From Aulostomus chinensis (lineage: Eukaryota; Chordata; Actinopteri; Syngnathiformes; Aulostomidae), in the NCBI GenBank assembly GCA_037954235.1, contig JBBMOA010000001.1:31924574-31988573 (forward strand): a DNA stretch of 64,000 bases, written 5' to 3'. Below, piece by piece: positions 1 to 14,800 of the stretch (positions are counted from its first letter, which is position 1; the number at the start of each line of letters is the position of its first letter). A program made the translations under genes and the position numbers. The notes beneath the pieces were generated by a model. That model saw only the letters and a list, made by a program, of their open reading frames with translations, made no database searches and had not been told where the DNA came from.

Positions 1-99
1 GAGAATGAAGTCCCAGATCCACCAGGATGAACTCAGGTATACAGACACTCTCCAACTGACTCACAGTTGCTTCATTGAGCATTAATTCCTCTTCATTTC

Positions 100-1345
100 T
101 TCTCTCCTTCATCTTTAACCATCCAGCTTCCAGGAAGCAGATGCTGGATGAGGCTCTGCTGAATTTGATCCTGAAGGACTGCCAGCCCCTCAGCACTGTT
201 GAGAGGGAAGGGTTCAGGGAACTGGTTCAGGTCCTTGAGCCTCATATGTTTGCCAACCAGAAAGGTTTGTGTGGAAATGATCTAAAGCAGTTGTTGATAT
301 CTCCAGTTTATGTCATCTCTAATTTCAATGTATTGATTTACTCTGGGTGTCATTTTCAGACCATCAAACAAACGGTGGCCAAAAAGTACCAGGAGGAATG
401 GGAAGGAGTGAAAAAGGAAGTCCAGCTGCCATGTGGACATCTGTGGACATGGAGGCTCCCTTGGCTCTGACCTGTCACTGCATTCGTGAGAATGAATGTG
501 TTGGGAGTGCAAGACTTTCCACAAAGTCACCCTGCTGACAGTTTGGCCCCAGTCCAAAGAGGCCTGATGGAGGACTGGGCCATCACCAACAAAGTCAAGT
601 GTCTTGTGAGCGACGCAGCACCAAACATGACAGCATCCACTAGACAGCTCCAAATTCACCACTCAGTCTGCACTGCACATCGTCTGAATCTAGGAGTCAG
701 AAAATCCTGTGATCAGATCCCCCACTTCCATCATCAGACACAAAGCCAGGAACACTGTCACATCCCTCAGATCAGCACTACAGCCAAGGAGAAGCTGGCT
801 CAGGTGCAGCAACAGATGGGGGGGCCAACCCTGAAACTCATCAGTGAGGTGCCAACACGCTGGAACAGCACACACAGCTGTCAGGGCTGCATGATGAGAG
901 GGAACCAGTGTGGGAACCTCTGGCCTCTCTAAGACAGATTTGACTCCACTGACAGCTGAGGAGTTCACCACCATAGGAGAAGCACTTCTAGTAAACAGAG
1001 GTCATTCTAGTAGCCTGGTCCCTCTGTGGTTGAGCTATAATTGTAGGAAATATGGTCATTATTCAATGGTGACATCTCTCTGCTGAATAATGTAGAACTG
1101 AACGGATCCACTGGACCTTCTTTTTACAAACAGCAGCATGCAGCAGCTGTCCTGAGTGGAAAACTGCACATTTCTGTTGGTGAGAGTTAATCAAGTGATG
1201 GACTTTGTCTCTCAACAGAAGCTGTGTGGAAAAACCCTGCAGCTACGAGCGCTTCAGATTCTGAGAGTGATTCTTACGCCATTGGCTGGTTTAACCTGGC
1301 GTCTGACCTTGGAGGTGGCCGAGAGGAGCGTGACATGGCTGCACA
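100..1345 (+). pseudogene. hAT/ZBED-type transposase remnant, frameshifted
   Basis: Three discontinuous frames together resemble a BED-finger/hAT transposase without its zinc finger. About 140-430 reads as the helical region before the catalytic core (ending KKYQEEWEGVKKEVQ). About 425-490 resembles the strand carrying the first acidic catalytic residue (MWTSVDM then LTCHCI). About 540-900 carries LVSDAAPNM, CTAHRLNLGV and VPTRWNSTHS, all characteristic hAT blocks. A weaker trace (about 1220-1345, AVWKNPAATS...) may be the linker before the C-terminal dimerisation region, which is missing. The pieces lie in different frames with stops between them, so no product is expected. Positions 265-359 look like an intron (GTTTGT donor, CATTTTCAG acceptor), but exact removal would leave the flanks out of phase by one base. 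It could be a decayed transposon or a decayed domesticated ZBED gene. Confidence 0.75.
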
Positions 1346-1496
1346 GGTAAATCAACTAAAGCAGAGTTAGTCTTTGGCAGCAGGCCAGGCCGACAAATGC
1401 TAATGTCTCTGACTGACTGACTGATGAAGTTGGACCATTGGTCAGCCAAAATGATGCATGACCACAAATAGTGGCCTGGGTCTTGATGAAGCTCAC
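1346..1496. other. Short flank between hAT remnant and satellite array
   Basis: No gene is seen. It holds a small CTGA run near 1410-1426, then changes into the tandem array at about 1497, where the first AGCATCATTTCTCAGG word appears. Confidence 0.5.
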
Positions 1497-3858
1497 AAGA
1501 CTGTCAGCATCATTTCTCAGGTTAGTAGCAACTCTCACCACATCAATGTCGCATCATTTATTAGCTTAGTAGCAACTCTCATTACATCACTTTCGCATCA
1601 TTTTGAGGTTAGTCGCAACTCTCAGTACATTACTATGGCATCATTTTGAGGTTTTAAGCAACTCTCACTACATTATTGTCAGCATCATTTTAGCATAGTA
1701 GCAGCTCTCACTACATCACTGTAGCATCACTTCTTAGGTGAGTAGCAACTGTCATAACATCATTTTAGCATCATTTTGAAATTAGTAGAAACTCTCATTA
1801 CATCACTGCAGCCTTATTATGAGGTAAGCAAAAACTCTCAGTACATTACTGTCAGCATCAATTTGAGGTTCGTAGCAACTCTCATTACATCACTGTAGCA
1901 TCATTTCTCAGGTTAGGAGCAACTCTCACTACATCACTGTAGCATCATTTTGAGGTTAGTAGCAAATCTCATTACAGCACTGTAGCATCATTTCTTAGGT
2001 TCGTAGCAACTGTCCTTACATAACTTTAGCATCATTATGAAATTACTAGCAACTCTCATTACATCACTTTAGCATGATTTTGAGCATTGTAGCAACTCTC
2101 ATCACATCACTGTAGCATAATTTTAAGGTTCGTAGCAACTCTCACTACATCACTGTCAGAATCTTTTTTAGGTTCGTAGCAACTCTCACCCCATCACTGT
2201 AGCACCATTTCTTAGGTTCGTAGCAACTCTCATTACATCACTTTAGCATCATTTTGAGATTAGTAGCAACTCTCACCACATCACTGGAGCATCATTTCTT
2301 AGGTCAGCAGCAACTCTTACTACATCACTGGACCATCATTTTGAGGTTAGTAGCAACTCTTACTCCATAACTGTAGCATCATTTTAAGGTTCATAGCAAC
2401 TCTCACTACATCACTGTAGCATCATTTTGAGGATAGGAGCAACTCTCACTACATCACTGTCAGCATCATTTCTCAGGTTCGTAGAAACTCTCACTACATC
2501 ACTGTCAGCATCATTTCTCAGGTTCGTAGCAACTCTCACTACATCACTGTAGCATCATTTTGAGGTTAGTCGCAACTGTCACTACATCACTGTCACATCA
2601 ATTTGAGGATAGAAGCAACTCTCACTACATCACTGTCGCATCATTTTGAGATCAGTTGCAACTCTCACCATATCACTGTCGCATCATTTATCTGCTTAGT
2701 AGCAACTCTCATTCCATCACTTTCGCATCATTTTGAGATTAGTAGCAATTCTCACTACATCACTGTAGCATCATTTTGAGGTTTTTTACCAACTCTTACT
2801 GCTTGACATTCAGCATCATTTTGAGATGAGTAGAAACTCTCACTACATTACTGGAGCATCAGTTTGAGGTTTTAAGCAACTCTCACTACATTATTGTAGT
2901 ATCATTTTTAGGTTCGTAGCAACTCTCACTACATTACTGTAGCATCAGTTTGAGGTTTTTACCAGCTCTTACTGCATGACATTCAGCATCATTTTGAGAT
3001 AAGTAGCAACTCTCACCACATCACTGTAGCATCATTTCTTAGGTTAGTAGTAACTCTCATGACATCACTTTCGCATCATTTGGAGATTTGTAGCAACTCT
3101 CACTACATCACTCCAGCATCATTTTGAGGTTCGTTGCAACTCCCTACATTACTGTCAGCATCATTTTGACGTTAGTAGCAAGTCTAACCACATCACTGTA
3201 GCATCATTTCTTTTGTTAGTAGCAACTCTCACCTACATTACTGTCAGCATCATTTTGAGGTTTTTAGCATCTCTAACAACATCACTGTAGCATCATTTCT
3301 TTTGTTAGTAGCAAATCTCATTACAGCACTGTAGCATCATTTCTTAGGTTCGTAGCAACTGTCCTTACATAACTTTAGCATCATTATGAAATTACTAGCA
3401 ACTCTCATTACATCACTTTAGCATGATTTTGAGATGGGTAGCAACTCTCACTACATCACTGAATCATCATTTCTTAGGATAGGAGCAACTCTCACTACAT
3501 CACTTTAGCATCATTTTGAAATTAGTAGCCACTCTCATTACATCACTTTAGCATGATTTTGAGCATTGTAGCAACTCTCATCACATCACTGTAGCATCAT
3601 TTTAAGGTTCGTAGCAACTCTCACTACATCACTGTCAGAATCTTTTTTAGGTTCGTAGCAACTCTCATTACATCACTTTAGCATGATTTTGAGCATTGTA
3701 GCAACTCTCACCACATCACTGGAGCATCATTTCTTAGGTCAGCAGCAACTCTTACTACATCACTGGACCATCATTTTGAGGTTAGTAGCAACTCTTACTC
3801 CATAACTGTAGCATCATATTAAGGTTCATAGCAACTCTCACTACATCACTGTAGCATC

Positions 3859-5500
3859 ATTTTGAGGTTAGTAGCAACTCTCATTACATCACTGTCGCAT
3901 CATTTTGAGGATAGTAGCAACTTTCACTACATCACTGTCAGCATCATTTCTCAGGTTCGTAGCAACTCTCATTACATCACTTTAGCATCATTTTGAGGTC
4001 AGTCGCAACTCTCAGTACATTACTGTGGCATCATTTTGAGGTTTTAAGCAACTCTCACTACATTATTGTCAGCATCATTTTAGCATAGTAGCAGCTCTCA
4101 CCACATCACTGTAGCATCATTTCTTAGGTTAGAAGAAACTTTCATCACATCACTTTAGCATCATTTTGAAATTAGTAGAAACTCTCATTATATCACTTTA
4201 GCATCATTTTGAGATGAGTAGAAACTCTCACTACATCTCTGCAGCCTTATTATGAGGGAAGCAAAAACTCTCAGTACATTACTGTAAGCATCATTTTGAG
4301 GTTAGTAGCAACTCTGGCTACATGACTGTAACATCAATTTGAGGTTCGTAGAAACTCTCATTACATCACTGAAGCATCATTTCTCAGGTTAGGAGCAACT
4401 CTCACTACATTACTTTCAGCATCATTTTGAGGTTAGTCGCAACTCTCACCACATCAATGTAGCATCATTTCTTAGGTTAGAAGAAACTCTCATTACATCA
4501 CTGTACCATCATTTTGAGGATAGTAGCAACTCACTACATCACTGTAGCATCATTTCTTAGGTTCGTAGCAACTGTCTTTACATAACTTTAGCATCATTAT
4601 GAAATTAGTAGCAACTCTCATTACATCACTTTAGCATCATTTTGAGATGGGTAGCAACTCTCACTACATCACTGTATCATCATTTTGAGGTTAGTAGCAA
4701 CTCTCATTACATCACTGTCGCATCATTTTGAGGATAGTAGCAACTTTCACTACATCACTGTCAGCATCATTTCTCAGGTTCGTAGCAACTCTCATTACAT
4801 CACTTTAGCATCATTTTGAGGTCAGTCGCAACTCTCAGTACATTACTGTGGCATCATTTTGAGGTTTTAAGCAACTCTCACTACATTATTGTCAGCATCA
4901 TTTTAGCATAGTAGCAGCTCTCACCACATCACTGTAGCATCATTTCTTAGGTTAGAAGAAACTTTCATCACATCACTTTAGCATCATTTTGAAATTAGTA
5001 GAAACTCTCATTATATCACTTTAGCATCATTTTGAGATGAGTAGAAACTCTCACTACATCTCTGCAGCCTTATTATGAGGGAAGCAAAAACTCTCAGTAC
5101 ATTACTGTAAGCATCATTTTGAGGCTAGTAGCAACTCTGGCTACATGACTGTAACATCAATTTGAGGTTCGTAGAAACTCTCATTACATCACTGAAGCAT
5201 CATTTCTCAGGTTAGGAGCAACTCTCACTACATTACTTTCAGCATCATTTTGAGGTTAGTCGCAACTTTCACCACATCAATGTAGCATCATTTCTTAGGT
5301 TAGAAGAAACTCTCATTACATCACTGTACCATCATTTTGAGGATAGTAGCAACTCACTACATCACTGTAGCATCATTTCTTAGGTTCGTAGCAACTGTCT
5401 TTACATAACTTTAGCATCATTATGAAATTAGTAGCAACTCTCATTACATCACTTTAGCATCATTTTGAGATGGGTAGCAACATTCACTACATCACTGTAT
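3859..5500. repeat. 823-bp tandem duplication inside the array
   Basis: A block of about 19 units occurs twice in tandem at an offset of 823 bp. Marker: the rare word ATAGTAGCAACTTTCACTAC at 3911 and again at 4734. The following variants (AGTAGCAGCTCTCACC, GCAGCCTTATTATGAGGG, CTGGCTACATGACTG) repeat in the same order. The second copy runs to about 5.5 kb, where CATTCACTAC replaces CTCTCACTAC. Confidence 0.85.
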
Positions 5501-8399
5501 CATCATTTCTTAGGTTAGGAGCAACTCTCATGAAGTGACTTTAGCATCAGTTTGAGATGAGTAGAATCTCTCACTACATCACTTTAGCATCATTTTGAAA
5601 TTAGTAGCAACTCTCATGACATCACTTTCGCATCATTTTGAGATGAGTAGCAACTCTCATTACATCACTTTAGCATCATTTTGAGATTAGTAGCAACTCT
5701 CACCACATCCCTGTAGCACCATTTCTTAGGTTCGTAGCAACTCTCATTACATCACTGTACCATCATTTTTAGGATAGTAGCAACTCACTACATCACTGTA
5801 GCATCATTTCTTAGGTTCGTAGCAACTGTCCTTACATAACTTTAGCATTATTTGGAGATTAGTAGCAACTCTCACCACATCACTGTAGCACCATTTCTGA
5901 GGTTCGTAGCAACTCTCATTACATCACTTTAGCATCATTTTGAGATTAGTAGTAACTCTCACCACATCACTGGAGCATCATTTCTTAGGTCAGCAGCAAC
6001 TCTTACTACATCACTGGACCATCATTTTGAGGTTAGTAGCAACTCTTACTCCATAACTGTAGCATCATTTTAAGGTTCATAGCAACTCTCACTACATCAC
6101 TGTAGCATCATTTTGAGGTTAGTAGCAACTCTCATTACATCACTGTCGCATCATTTTGAGGATAGAAGCAACTCTCACTACATCACTGTAGCATCATTTT
6201 GAGATGAGTAGCAACTCTCACCATATCACTGTCGCATCATTTATCTGCTTAGTAGCAACACTCATTCCATCACTTTCGCATCACTTTGAGATTAGTAGAA
6301 ACTCTCATTACATTATTGTAGCATCATTTTTAGGTTCGTAGCAACTCTCACTACTTCACTGTAGCATCATTTTGAGGTTTTTACCAACTCTTACTGCTTG
6401 ACATTCAGCATCATTTTGAGATGAGTAGAAACTCTCACTACAGTACTGGAGCATCACTTTGAGATTCGTAGAAACTCTCATTACATTATTGTAGCATCAT
6501 TTTTAGGTTCGTAGCAACTCTCACTACATCACTGTAGCATCATTTTGAGGTTTTTACCAACTCTTACTGCTTGACATTCAGCATCATTTTGAGATGAGTA
6601 GAAACTCTCACTACAGTACTGGAGCATCAGTTTGAGGTTTTAAGCAACTCTCACGACATTATTGTAGCATCATTTTTAGGTTCGTAGCAACTCTCACTAC
6701 ATCACTGCAGCATCATTTCTTAGGTTAATAGTAACTCTCATGACATAACTTTAGCATCATTTTGAGGTTCGGAGCAACTCTCATTACATCACTTTAGCAT
6801 CATTTCTTAGGTTAGAAGAAACTCATTACATCACTGTACCATCATTTTTAGGAGAGTAGCAACTCACTACATCACTGTAGCATCATTTCTTAGGTTAGTA
6901 GTAACTCTCATGACATCACTTTCGCATCATTTTGAGATTAGTAGAAACTCTTACTACATTACTGTAGCATCATTTTGAGGTTAGTAGCAACTCTCATTAC
7001 AACACTGTAGCATCATTTCTTAGGTTAGAAGAAACTCTTATTACATCACTGCACCATCATTTTTAGGATAGTAGCAACTCACGACATCACTGTAGCATCA
7101 TTTCTTCGGTTCGTAGCAACTGTCCTTACACAACTTTAGCATCATTTGGAGATTAGTAGCAAGTCTCACCACATCACTGTAGCATCATTTCTTAGGTTAG
7201 AAGCAACTCTCAGTACATTACTGTCAGCATCATTTCTCAGGTTCGTAGCAACTCTCACTACATCACTGTAGCATAATTTTGAGGTTAGTCGCAACTCTCA
7301 CTACATTACTTTAGCATCATTTTGAGGTTAGTAGCAACTCTCATTACATCACTTTAGCATCATTTTGAGATGGGTAGCAACTGTAACTACATCACTGTGT
7401 CATCATTTCTTAGGTTAGGAGCAACTCTCACTACATCACTTTAGCATCATTTTGAAATTAGTAGCCACTCTCATTCCATCACTTTAGCATGATTTTTAGC
7501 ATTATAGCAACTCTCATCACATCACTGTAGCATCATTTTGAGGTTCGTAGCAACTCTCACTACATCACTGTCAGAATCTTTTTTAGGTTCGTAGCAACTC
7601 TCACCACATCACTGTAGCACCATTTCTTAGGTTCGTAGCAACTCTCATTACATCACTTTCGCATCATTTTGAGATTAGTAGCAACTCTCACCACATCACT
7701 GGAGCATAATTTCTTAGGTCAGCAGCAACTCTTACTACATCACTGGACCATCATTTCGAGGTTCGTTGCAATTCTTACTCCATAACTGTAGCATCTTTTT
7801 AAGGTTCATAGCAACTCTCACTACATCACTGTAGCATCATTTTGAGGTTAGTAGCAACTCTCATTACATCACTGTCGCATCATTTTGAGGATAGTAGCAA
7901 CTCTCACTACATCACTGTCAGCATCATTTCTCAGGTTTGTAGCAACTCTCATTACATCACTTTAGCATCATTTTGAGGTTAGTTGCAACTCTCAGTACAT
8001 TACTGTGGCATCATTTTGAGGTTTTTAGCAACTCTCACTACATTATTGTCAGCATCATTTTAGCATAGTAGCAGCTCTCACCACATCACTGTTGCATCAT
8101 TTCTTAGGTTAGAAGAAACTTTCATTACATCACTTTAGCATCATTTTGAGATGAGTAGAAACTCTCACTACATCTCTGCAGCCTTATTATGAGGGAAGCA
8201 AAAACTCTCAGTACATTACTGTCAGCATCATTTTGAGGTTAGTAGCAACTCTCGCTACATGACTGTAACATCAATTTGAGGTTCGTAGAAACTCTCATTA
8301 CATCACTGAAGCATCATTTCTCAGGTTAGGAGCAACTCTCACTACATTACTTTCAGCATCATTTTGAGGTTAGTCGCAACTCTCCCCACATCAATGTAG

Positions 8400-8800
8400 C
8401 ATAATTTCTTAGGTTAGAAGAAACTCTCATTACATCACTGTACCATCATTGTTAGGATAGTAGCAACTCACTTCATCACTGTAGCATCATTTCTTAGGTT
8501 CGTAGCAACTGTCCTTACATAATTTTAGCATCATTTGGAGATTAGTAGCAAGTCTCACCACATCACTGTAGCATCATTTCTTAGGTTAGAAGCAACTCTC
8601 AGTAATTACTGTGGCAGCATTTTGAGGTTTGTCGCAACTCTCACAACATCACTGTAGCATCATTTCTTAGGTTAGAAGAAACTCTCATTACATCACTGTA
8701 CCATCATTGTTAGGATAGTAGCAACTCACTTCATCACTGTAGCATCATTTCTTAGGTTCGTAGCAACTGTCCTTACATAATTTTAGCATCATTTGGAGAT
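8400..8800. repeat. 258-bp (six-unit) local duplication in the array
   Basis: The rare pair CATCATTGTTAGGATAG then ACTCACTTCATCACTG occurs twice. The preceding word AGGTTAGAAG begins at 8411 and 8669, an offset of 258 bp, equal to six 43-bp units. Confidence 0.7.
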
Positions 8801-11800
8801 TAGTAGAAACTCTCACTACATCACTGCAGCCTTATTATGAGGTAAGCAAAAACTCTCAGTACATTACTGTCAGCATCATTTTGAGGTTAGTAACAACTCT
8901 CGCTACATCAATTTGAGGTTTGTAGCAACTCTCATTACATCACTGTAGCATCATTTCTCAGGTTAGGAGCAACTCTCACTACATCAATGTAGCATCATTT
9001 CTTAGGTTAGAAGAAACTCTCATTATATCACTGTACCATCATTTTAGGATAGTAGCAACTCACTACATCACTGTAGCATCATTTCTTAGGTTCGTAGCAA
9101 CTGTCTTTACATAATTTTAGCATCATTATTAAATTAGTAGCAACTCTCATTACATCACTTTAGCATCATTTTGAGATGGGTAGCAACTCTCACGACATCA
9201 CTATATCATCATTTCTTAGGTTAGGAGCAACTCTCATGAAGTCACTTTAGCATTAGTTTGAGATGAGTAGAATCTCTCACTACATCACTTTAGCATCATT
9301 TTGAAATTAGTAGCAACTCTCATGACATCACTTTCGCATCATTTTGAGATTAGTAGCAACTCTCATTACATCACTTTAGCATCATTTTGAGATTAGTAGC
9401 AACTCTCACCACATCCCTGTAGCACCATTTCTTAGGTTCGTAGCAACTCTCATTACATCACTGTGCCATCATTTTTAGGATAGTAGCAACTCACTTCATC
9501 ACTGTAGCATCATTTCTTAGGTTCGTAGCAACTGTCCTTACATAACTTTAGCATCATTTGGAGATTAGTAGCAACTCTCACCACATCACTGTAGCACCAT
9601 TTCTGAGGTTCGTAGCAACTCTCATTACATCACTTTAGTATCATTTTGAGATTAGTAGCAACTCACTACATCACTGTAGCATCATTTCTTAGGTTCGTAG
9701 CAACTGTCTTTACATAACTTTAGCATCATTATGAAATTAGTAGCAACTCTCATTACATCACTTTAGCATCATTTTGAGATGGGTAGCAACTCTCACTACA
9801 TCACTATATCATCATTTTTTAGGTTAGGAGCAACTCTCATGAAGTCACTTTAGCATCATTTTGAGATGAGTAGAATCTCTCACTACATCACTTTAGCATC
9901 ACTTTGAAATTAGTTGCAACTCTCAGTACATTACTGTGGCATCATTTTGAGGTTTTAAGCAACTCTCACTACATTATTGTCAGCATCATTTTAGCATAGT
10001 AGCAGCTCTCACCACATCACTGTAGCATCATTTCTTAGGTTAGAAGAAACTTTCATTACATCACTTTAGCATCATTTTGAAATTAGTAGCAACTCTCATT
10101 ACATCACTTTAGCATCATTTTGAGATGGGTAGCAACTCTCACTACATCACTGTATCATCATTTCTTAGGTTAGGAGCAACTCTCACTACATCACTTTAGC
10201 ATCATTTTGAAATTAGTAGCAACTCTCACCACATCACTGGAGCATCATTTTGAGGTTAGTTGCAACTCTTACTCCATAACTGTAGCATCATTTTAAGGTT
10301 CATAGCAACTCTCACTACATCACTGTAGTATCATTTTGAGGTTAGTAGCAACTCTCATTACATCACTGTCGCATCATTTTGAGGATAGTAGCAACTCTCA
10401 CTACATCACTGTCAGCATCATTTCTCAGGTTCGTAGCAACTCTCATTACATCACTTTAGCATCATTTTGAGGTTAGTCGCAACTCTCAGTACATTACTGT
10501 GGCATCATTTTGAGGTTTTAAGCAACTCTCACTACATTATTGTCAGCATCATTTTAGCATAGTAGAAGCTCTCACCACATCACTGTAGCATCATTTCTTA
10601 GGTTAGAAGAAACTTTCATTACATCACTTTAGCATCATTTTGAAATTAATAGCAACTCTCATTATATCACTTTAGCATCATTTTGAGATGAGTAGAAACT
10701 CTCACTACATCTCTGCAGCCTTATTATGAGGGAAGCAAAAACTCTCAGTACATTACTGTCAGCATCATTTTGAGGTTAGTCGCAACTCTCGCTACATGAC
10801 TGTAACATCAATTTGAGGTTCGTAGAAACTCTCATTACATAACTGTAGCATCATTTCTCAGGTTAGGAGCAACTCTCACTACATTACTTTCAGCATCATT
10901 TTGAGGTTAGTAGCAACTCACCACATCACTGTAGCATCATTTCTTAGGTTAGAAGAAACTTTCATTACATCACTTTAGCATCAATTTGAAATTAGTAGCA
11001 ACTCTCATTATATCACCTTCGCATCATTTTGAGATGAGTAGAAACTCTCACTACATCACTGCAGCCTTATTATGAGGTAAGCAAAAACTCTCAGTGCATT
11101 ACTGTCAGCATCATTTTGAGGTTAGTAGCAACTCTCGCTACATGACTGTTACATCAATTTGAGGTTCGTAGCAACTCTCATTACATCACTGTAGCATCAT
11201 TTCTCAGGTTAGTAGCAACTCTCGCTACATGACTGTTACATCAATTTGAGGTTTGTAGCAACTCTCATTACATCACTGTAGCATCATTTCTCAGGTTAGG
11301 AGCAACTCTCACTACATTATTGTCAGCATCATTTTGAGGTTAGTCGCCACTCTCACCACATCAATGTAGCATCATTTCTTAGGTTAGAAGAAACTCTCAT
11401 TACATCACTGTACCATCATTTTGAGGATAGTAGCAACTCACTACATCACTGTAGCATCATTTCTTAGGTTCGTAGCAACTGTCTTTACATAACTTTAGCA
11501 TCATTATGAAATTAGTAGCAACTCTCATTACATCACTTTAGCATCATTTTGAGATGGGTAGCAACTCTCACTACATCACTATATCATCATTTCTTAGGTT
11601 AGGAGCAACTCTCATGAAGTCACTTTCGCATCATTTTGTGATGAGTAGAATCTCTCACTACATCACTTTAGCATCATTTTGAAATTAATAGCAACTCTCA
11701 TGACATCGCTTTCGCATCATTTTGAGATTAGTAGCAACTCTCACCACATCCCTGTAGCACCATTTCTTAGGTTCGTAGAAACTCTCATTACATCACTGTA

Positions 11801-14800
11801 CCATCATTTTTAGGATAGTAGCAACTCACTACATCACTGTAGCATCATTTCTTAGGTTCGAAGCAACTGTCCTTACATAACTTTAGCATCATTTGGAGAT
11901 TAGTAGCAACTCTCACCAAATCACTGTAGCACCATTTCTTAGGTTCGTAGCAACTCTCATTACATCACTTTAGCATCATTTTGAGATTAGTAGCAACTCT
12001 CACCACATCACTGGAGCATCATTTCTTAGGTCAGCAGCAACTCTTACTACATCACTGGACCATCATTTTGAGGTTAGTAGCAACTCTTACTCCATAACTG
12101 TAGCATCATTTTAAGGTTCATAGCAACTCTCACTACATCACTGTAGCATCATTTTGAGGTTAGTAGCAACTCTCATTACATCACTCTCGCATCATTTTGA
12201 GGATAGAAGCAACTCTCACTACATCACTGTCGCATCATTTTGAGATTAGTAGCAACTCTCACCACATCACTGTCGCATCATTTTGAGATCAGTAGCAACT
12301 CTCACCATATCACTGTAGCATCATTTATCTGCTTAGTAGCAACTCTCATTCCATCACTTTCGCATCACTTTGAGATTAGTAGAAACTCTCATTACATTAT
12401 TGTAGCATCATTTTTAGGTTCGTAGCAACTCTCACTACATCACTGTAGCATCATTTTGAGGTTTTTACCAACTCTTACTGCTTGACATTCAGCATCATTT
12501 TGAGATGAGTAGAAACTCTCACTACATCACTGTAGCATCATTTTGAGGTTTTTACCAACTCTTACTGCTTGACATTCATCATCATTTTGAGATGAGTAGA
12601 AACTCTCACTGCATTACTGTAGCATCATTTTGAGGTTAGTAGCAACTCTCATTACAACACTGTAGCATCATTTCTCAGGTTAGGAGCAACTCTCACTACA
12701 TCACTTTAGCATCATTTTGAGGATAGTAGCAACTCCCACTACATCACTGTCAGCATCATTACTCAGGTTCGTAGCAACTCTCACTACATCACTGTCAGCA
12801 TCATTACTCAGGTTCGTAGCAACTCTCACTACATCACTGTCAGCATCATTTCTTAGGTTCGTAGCAACTCTCACTACATCACTGTAGCATCATTTTGAGG
12901 TTAGTCGCAACTCTCACTACATTACTGTAGCATCATTTTGAGGTTCGTAGCAACTCTCATTACATCACTGTCACATCATTTTGAGGATAGAAGCAACTCT
13001 CACTACATCACTGTAGCATCATTTTGAGATTAGGAGCAACTCTCACCACATCACTGTCGCATCATTTTGAGATCAGTAGCAACTCTCACCATATCACTGC
13101 CGCATCATTTATCTGCTTAGTAGCAACTCTCATTCCATCACTTTCGCATCATTTTTAGATTAGTAGCAACTCTCACTACATCACTGTAGCATCATTTTGA
13201 GATTAGTAGCAATTCTCACTACCTCACTGTAGCATCATTTTGAGGTTTTTTACCAACTCTTACTGCTTGACATTCAGCATCATTTTGAGATGAGTAGAAA
13301 CTCTCACTAAAGTACTGGAGCATCAGTTTGAGGTTTTAAGCAACTCTCACTACATTATTGTAGCATAATTTTTAGGTTCGTAGCAACTCTCACTACATTA
13401 CTGTAGCATCAGTTTGAGGTTTTTACCAACTCTTACATCATGACATTCAGCATCATTTTGAGATAAGTTGCAACTCTCACCACATCACTGTAGCATCATT
13501 TTGAGGTTAGTCGTAACTCTCATGACATCACTTTCGCATCATTTGGAGATTTGTAGCAACTCTCACTACATCACTCCAGCATCATTTTGAGGTTCGTTGC
13601 AACTCCCTACATTACTGTCAGCATCATTTTGACGTTAGTAGCAAGTCTAACCACATCACTGTAGCATCATTTTTTTGTTAGTAGCAAATCTCATTTCAGC
13701 ACTGTAGCATCATTTTGAGATTAGTAGAAACTCTCCCTACATCACCGTAGCATCATTTTGAGGATAGTAGCAACTCTCACTACATTACTGTCAGCATCAT
13801 TTCTCAGGTTCGTAGCAACTCTCTTTACATCACTTTAGCACCATTTTGAGGTTAGTCGCAACTCTCATTACATTACTGTGACATCATTTTGAGGTTTTAA
13901 GCAACTCTCACTACATTATTGTCAGCATCATTTTAGCATAGTAGCAGCTCTCACCACATCACTGTAGCATCATTTCTTAGGTTAGAAGAAACTTTCATTA
14001 CATCACTTTAGCATCATTTTGAAATTAGTAGCAACTCTCATTATATCACTTTAGCATCATTTTGAGATGAGTAGAAACTCTCACTACATCTCTGCAGCCT
14101 TATTATGAGGGAAGCAAAAACTCTCAGTACATTACTGTCAGCATCATTTTGAGGTTAGTAGCAACTCTCGCTACATGACTGTAACATCAATTTGAGGTTC
14201 GTAGCAACTCTCACCACATCAATGTAGCATCATTTCTTAGGTTAGAAGAAACTCTCATTACATCACTGTACCATCATTTTTAGGATAGTAGCAACTCACT
14301 ACATCACTGTAGCATCATTTCTTAGGTTCGTAGCAACTGTCCTTACATAACTTTAGCATCATTATGAAATTAGTAGCAACTCTCATTCCATCACTTTAGC
14401 ATCATTTTGAGATGGGTAGCAACTCTCACTACATCACTGTATCATCATTTCTTAGGTTAGGAGCAACTCTCACTACATCACTTTAGCATCATTTTGAAAT
14501 TAGTAGCCACTCTCATTACATCACTTTAGCATGATTTTGAGCATTGTAGCAACCCTCATCACATCACTGTAGCATCATTTTGAGGTTCGTAGCAACTCTC
14601 ACTACATCACTGTCAGAATCTTTTTTAGGTTCGTAGCAACTCTCACCACATCACTGTAGCACCATTTCTTAGGTTCCCTAGCAACTCTCATTACATCACT
14701 TTAGCATCATTTTGAGATTTGTAGCAACTCTCACCACATCACTGTATCATCATTTCTTAGGTTAGGAGCAACTCTCACTACATCACTTTAGCATCATTTT

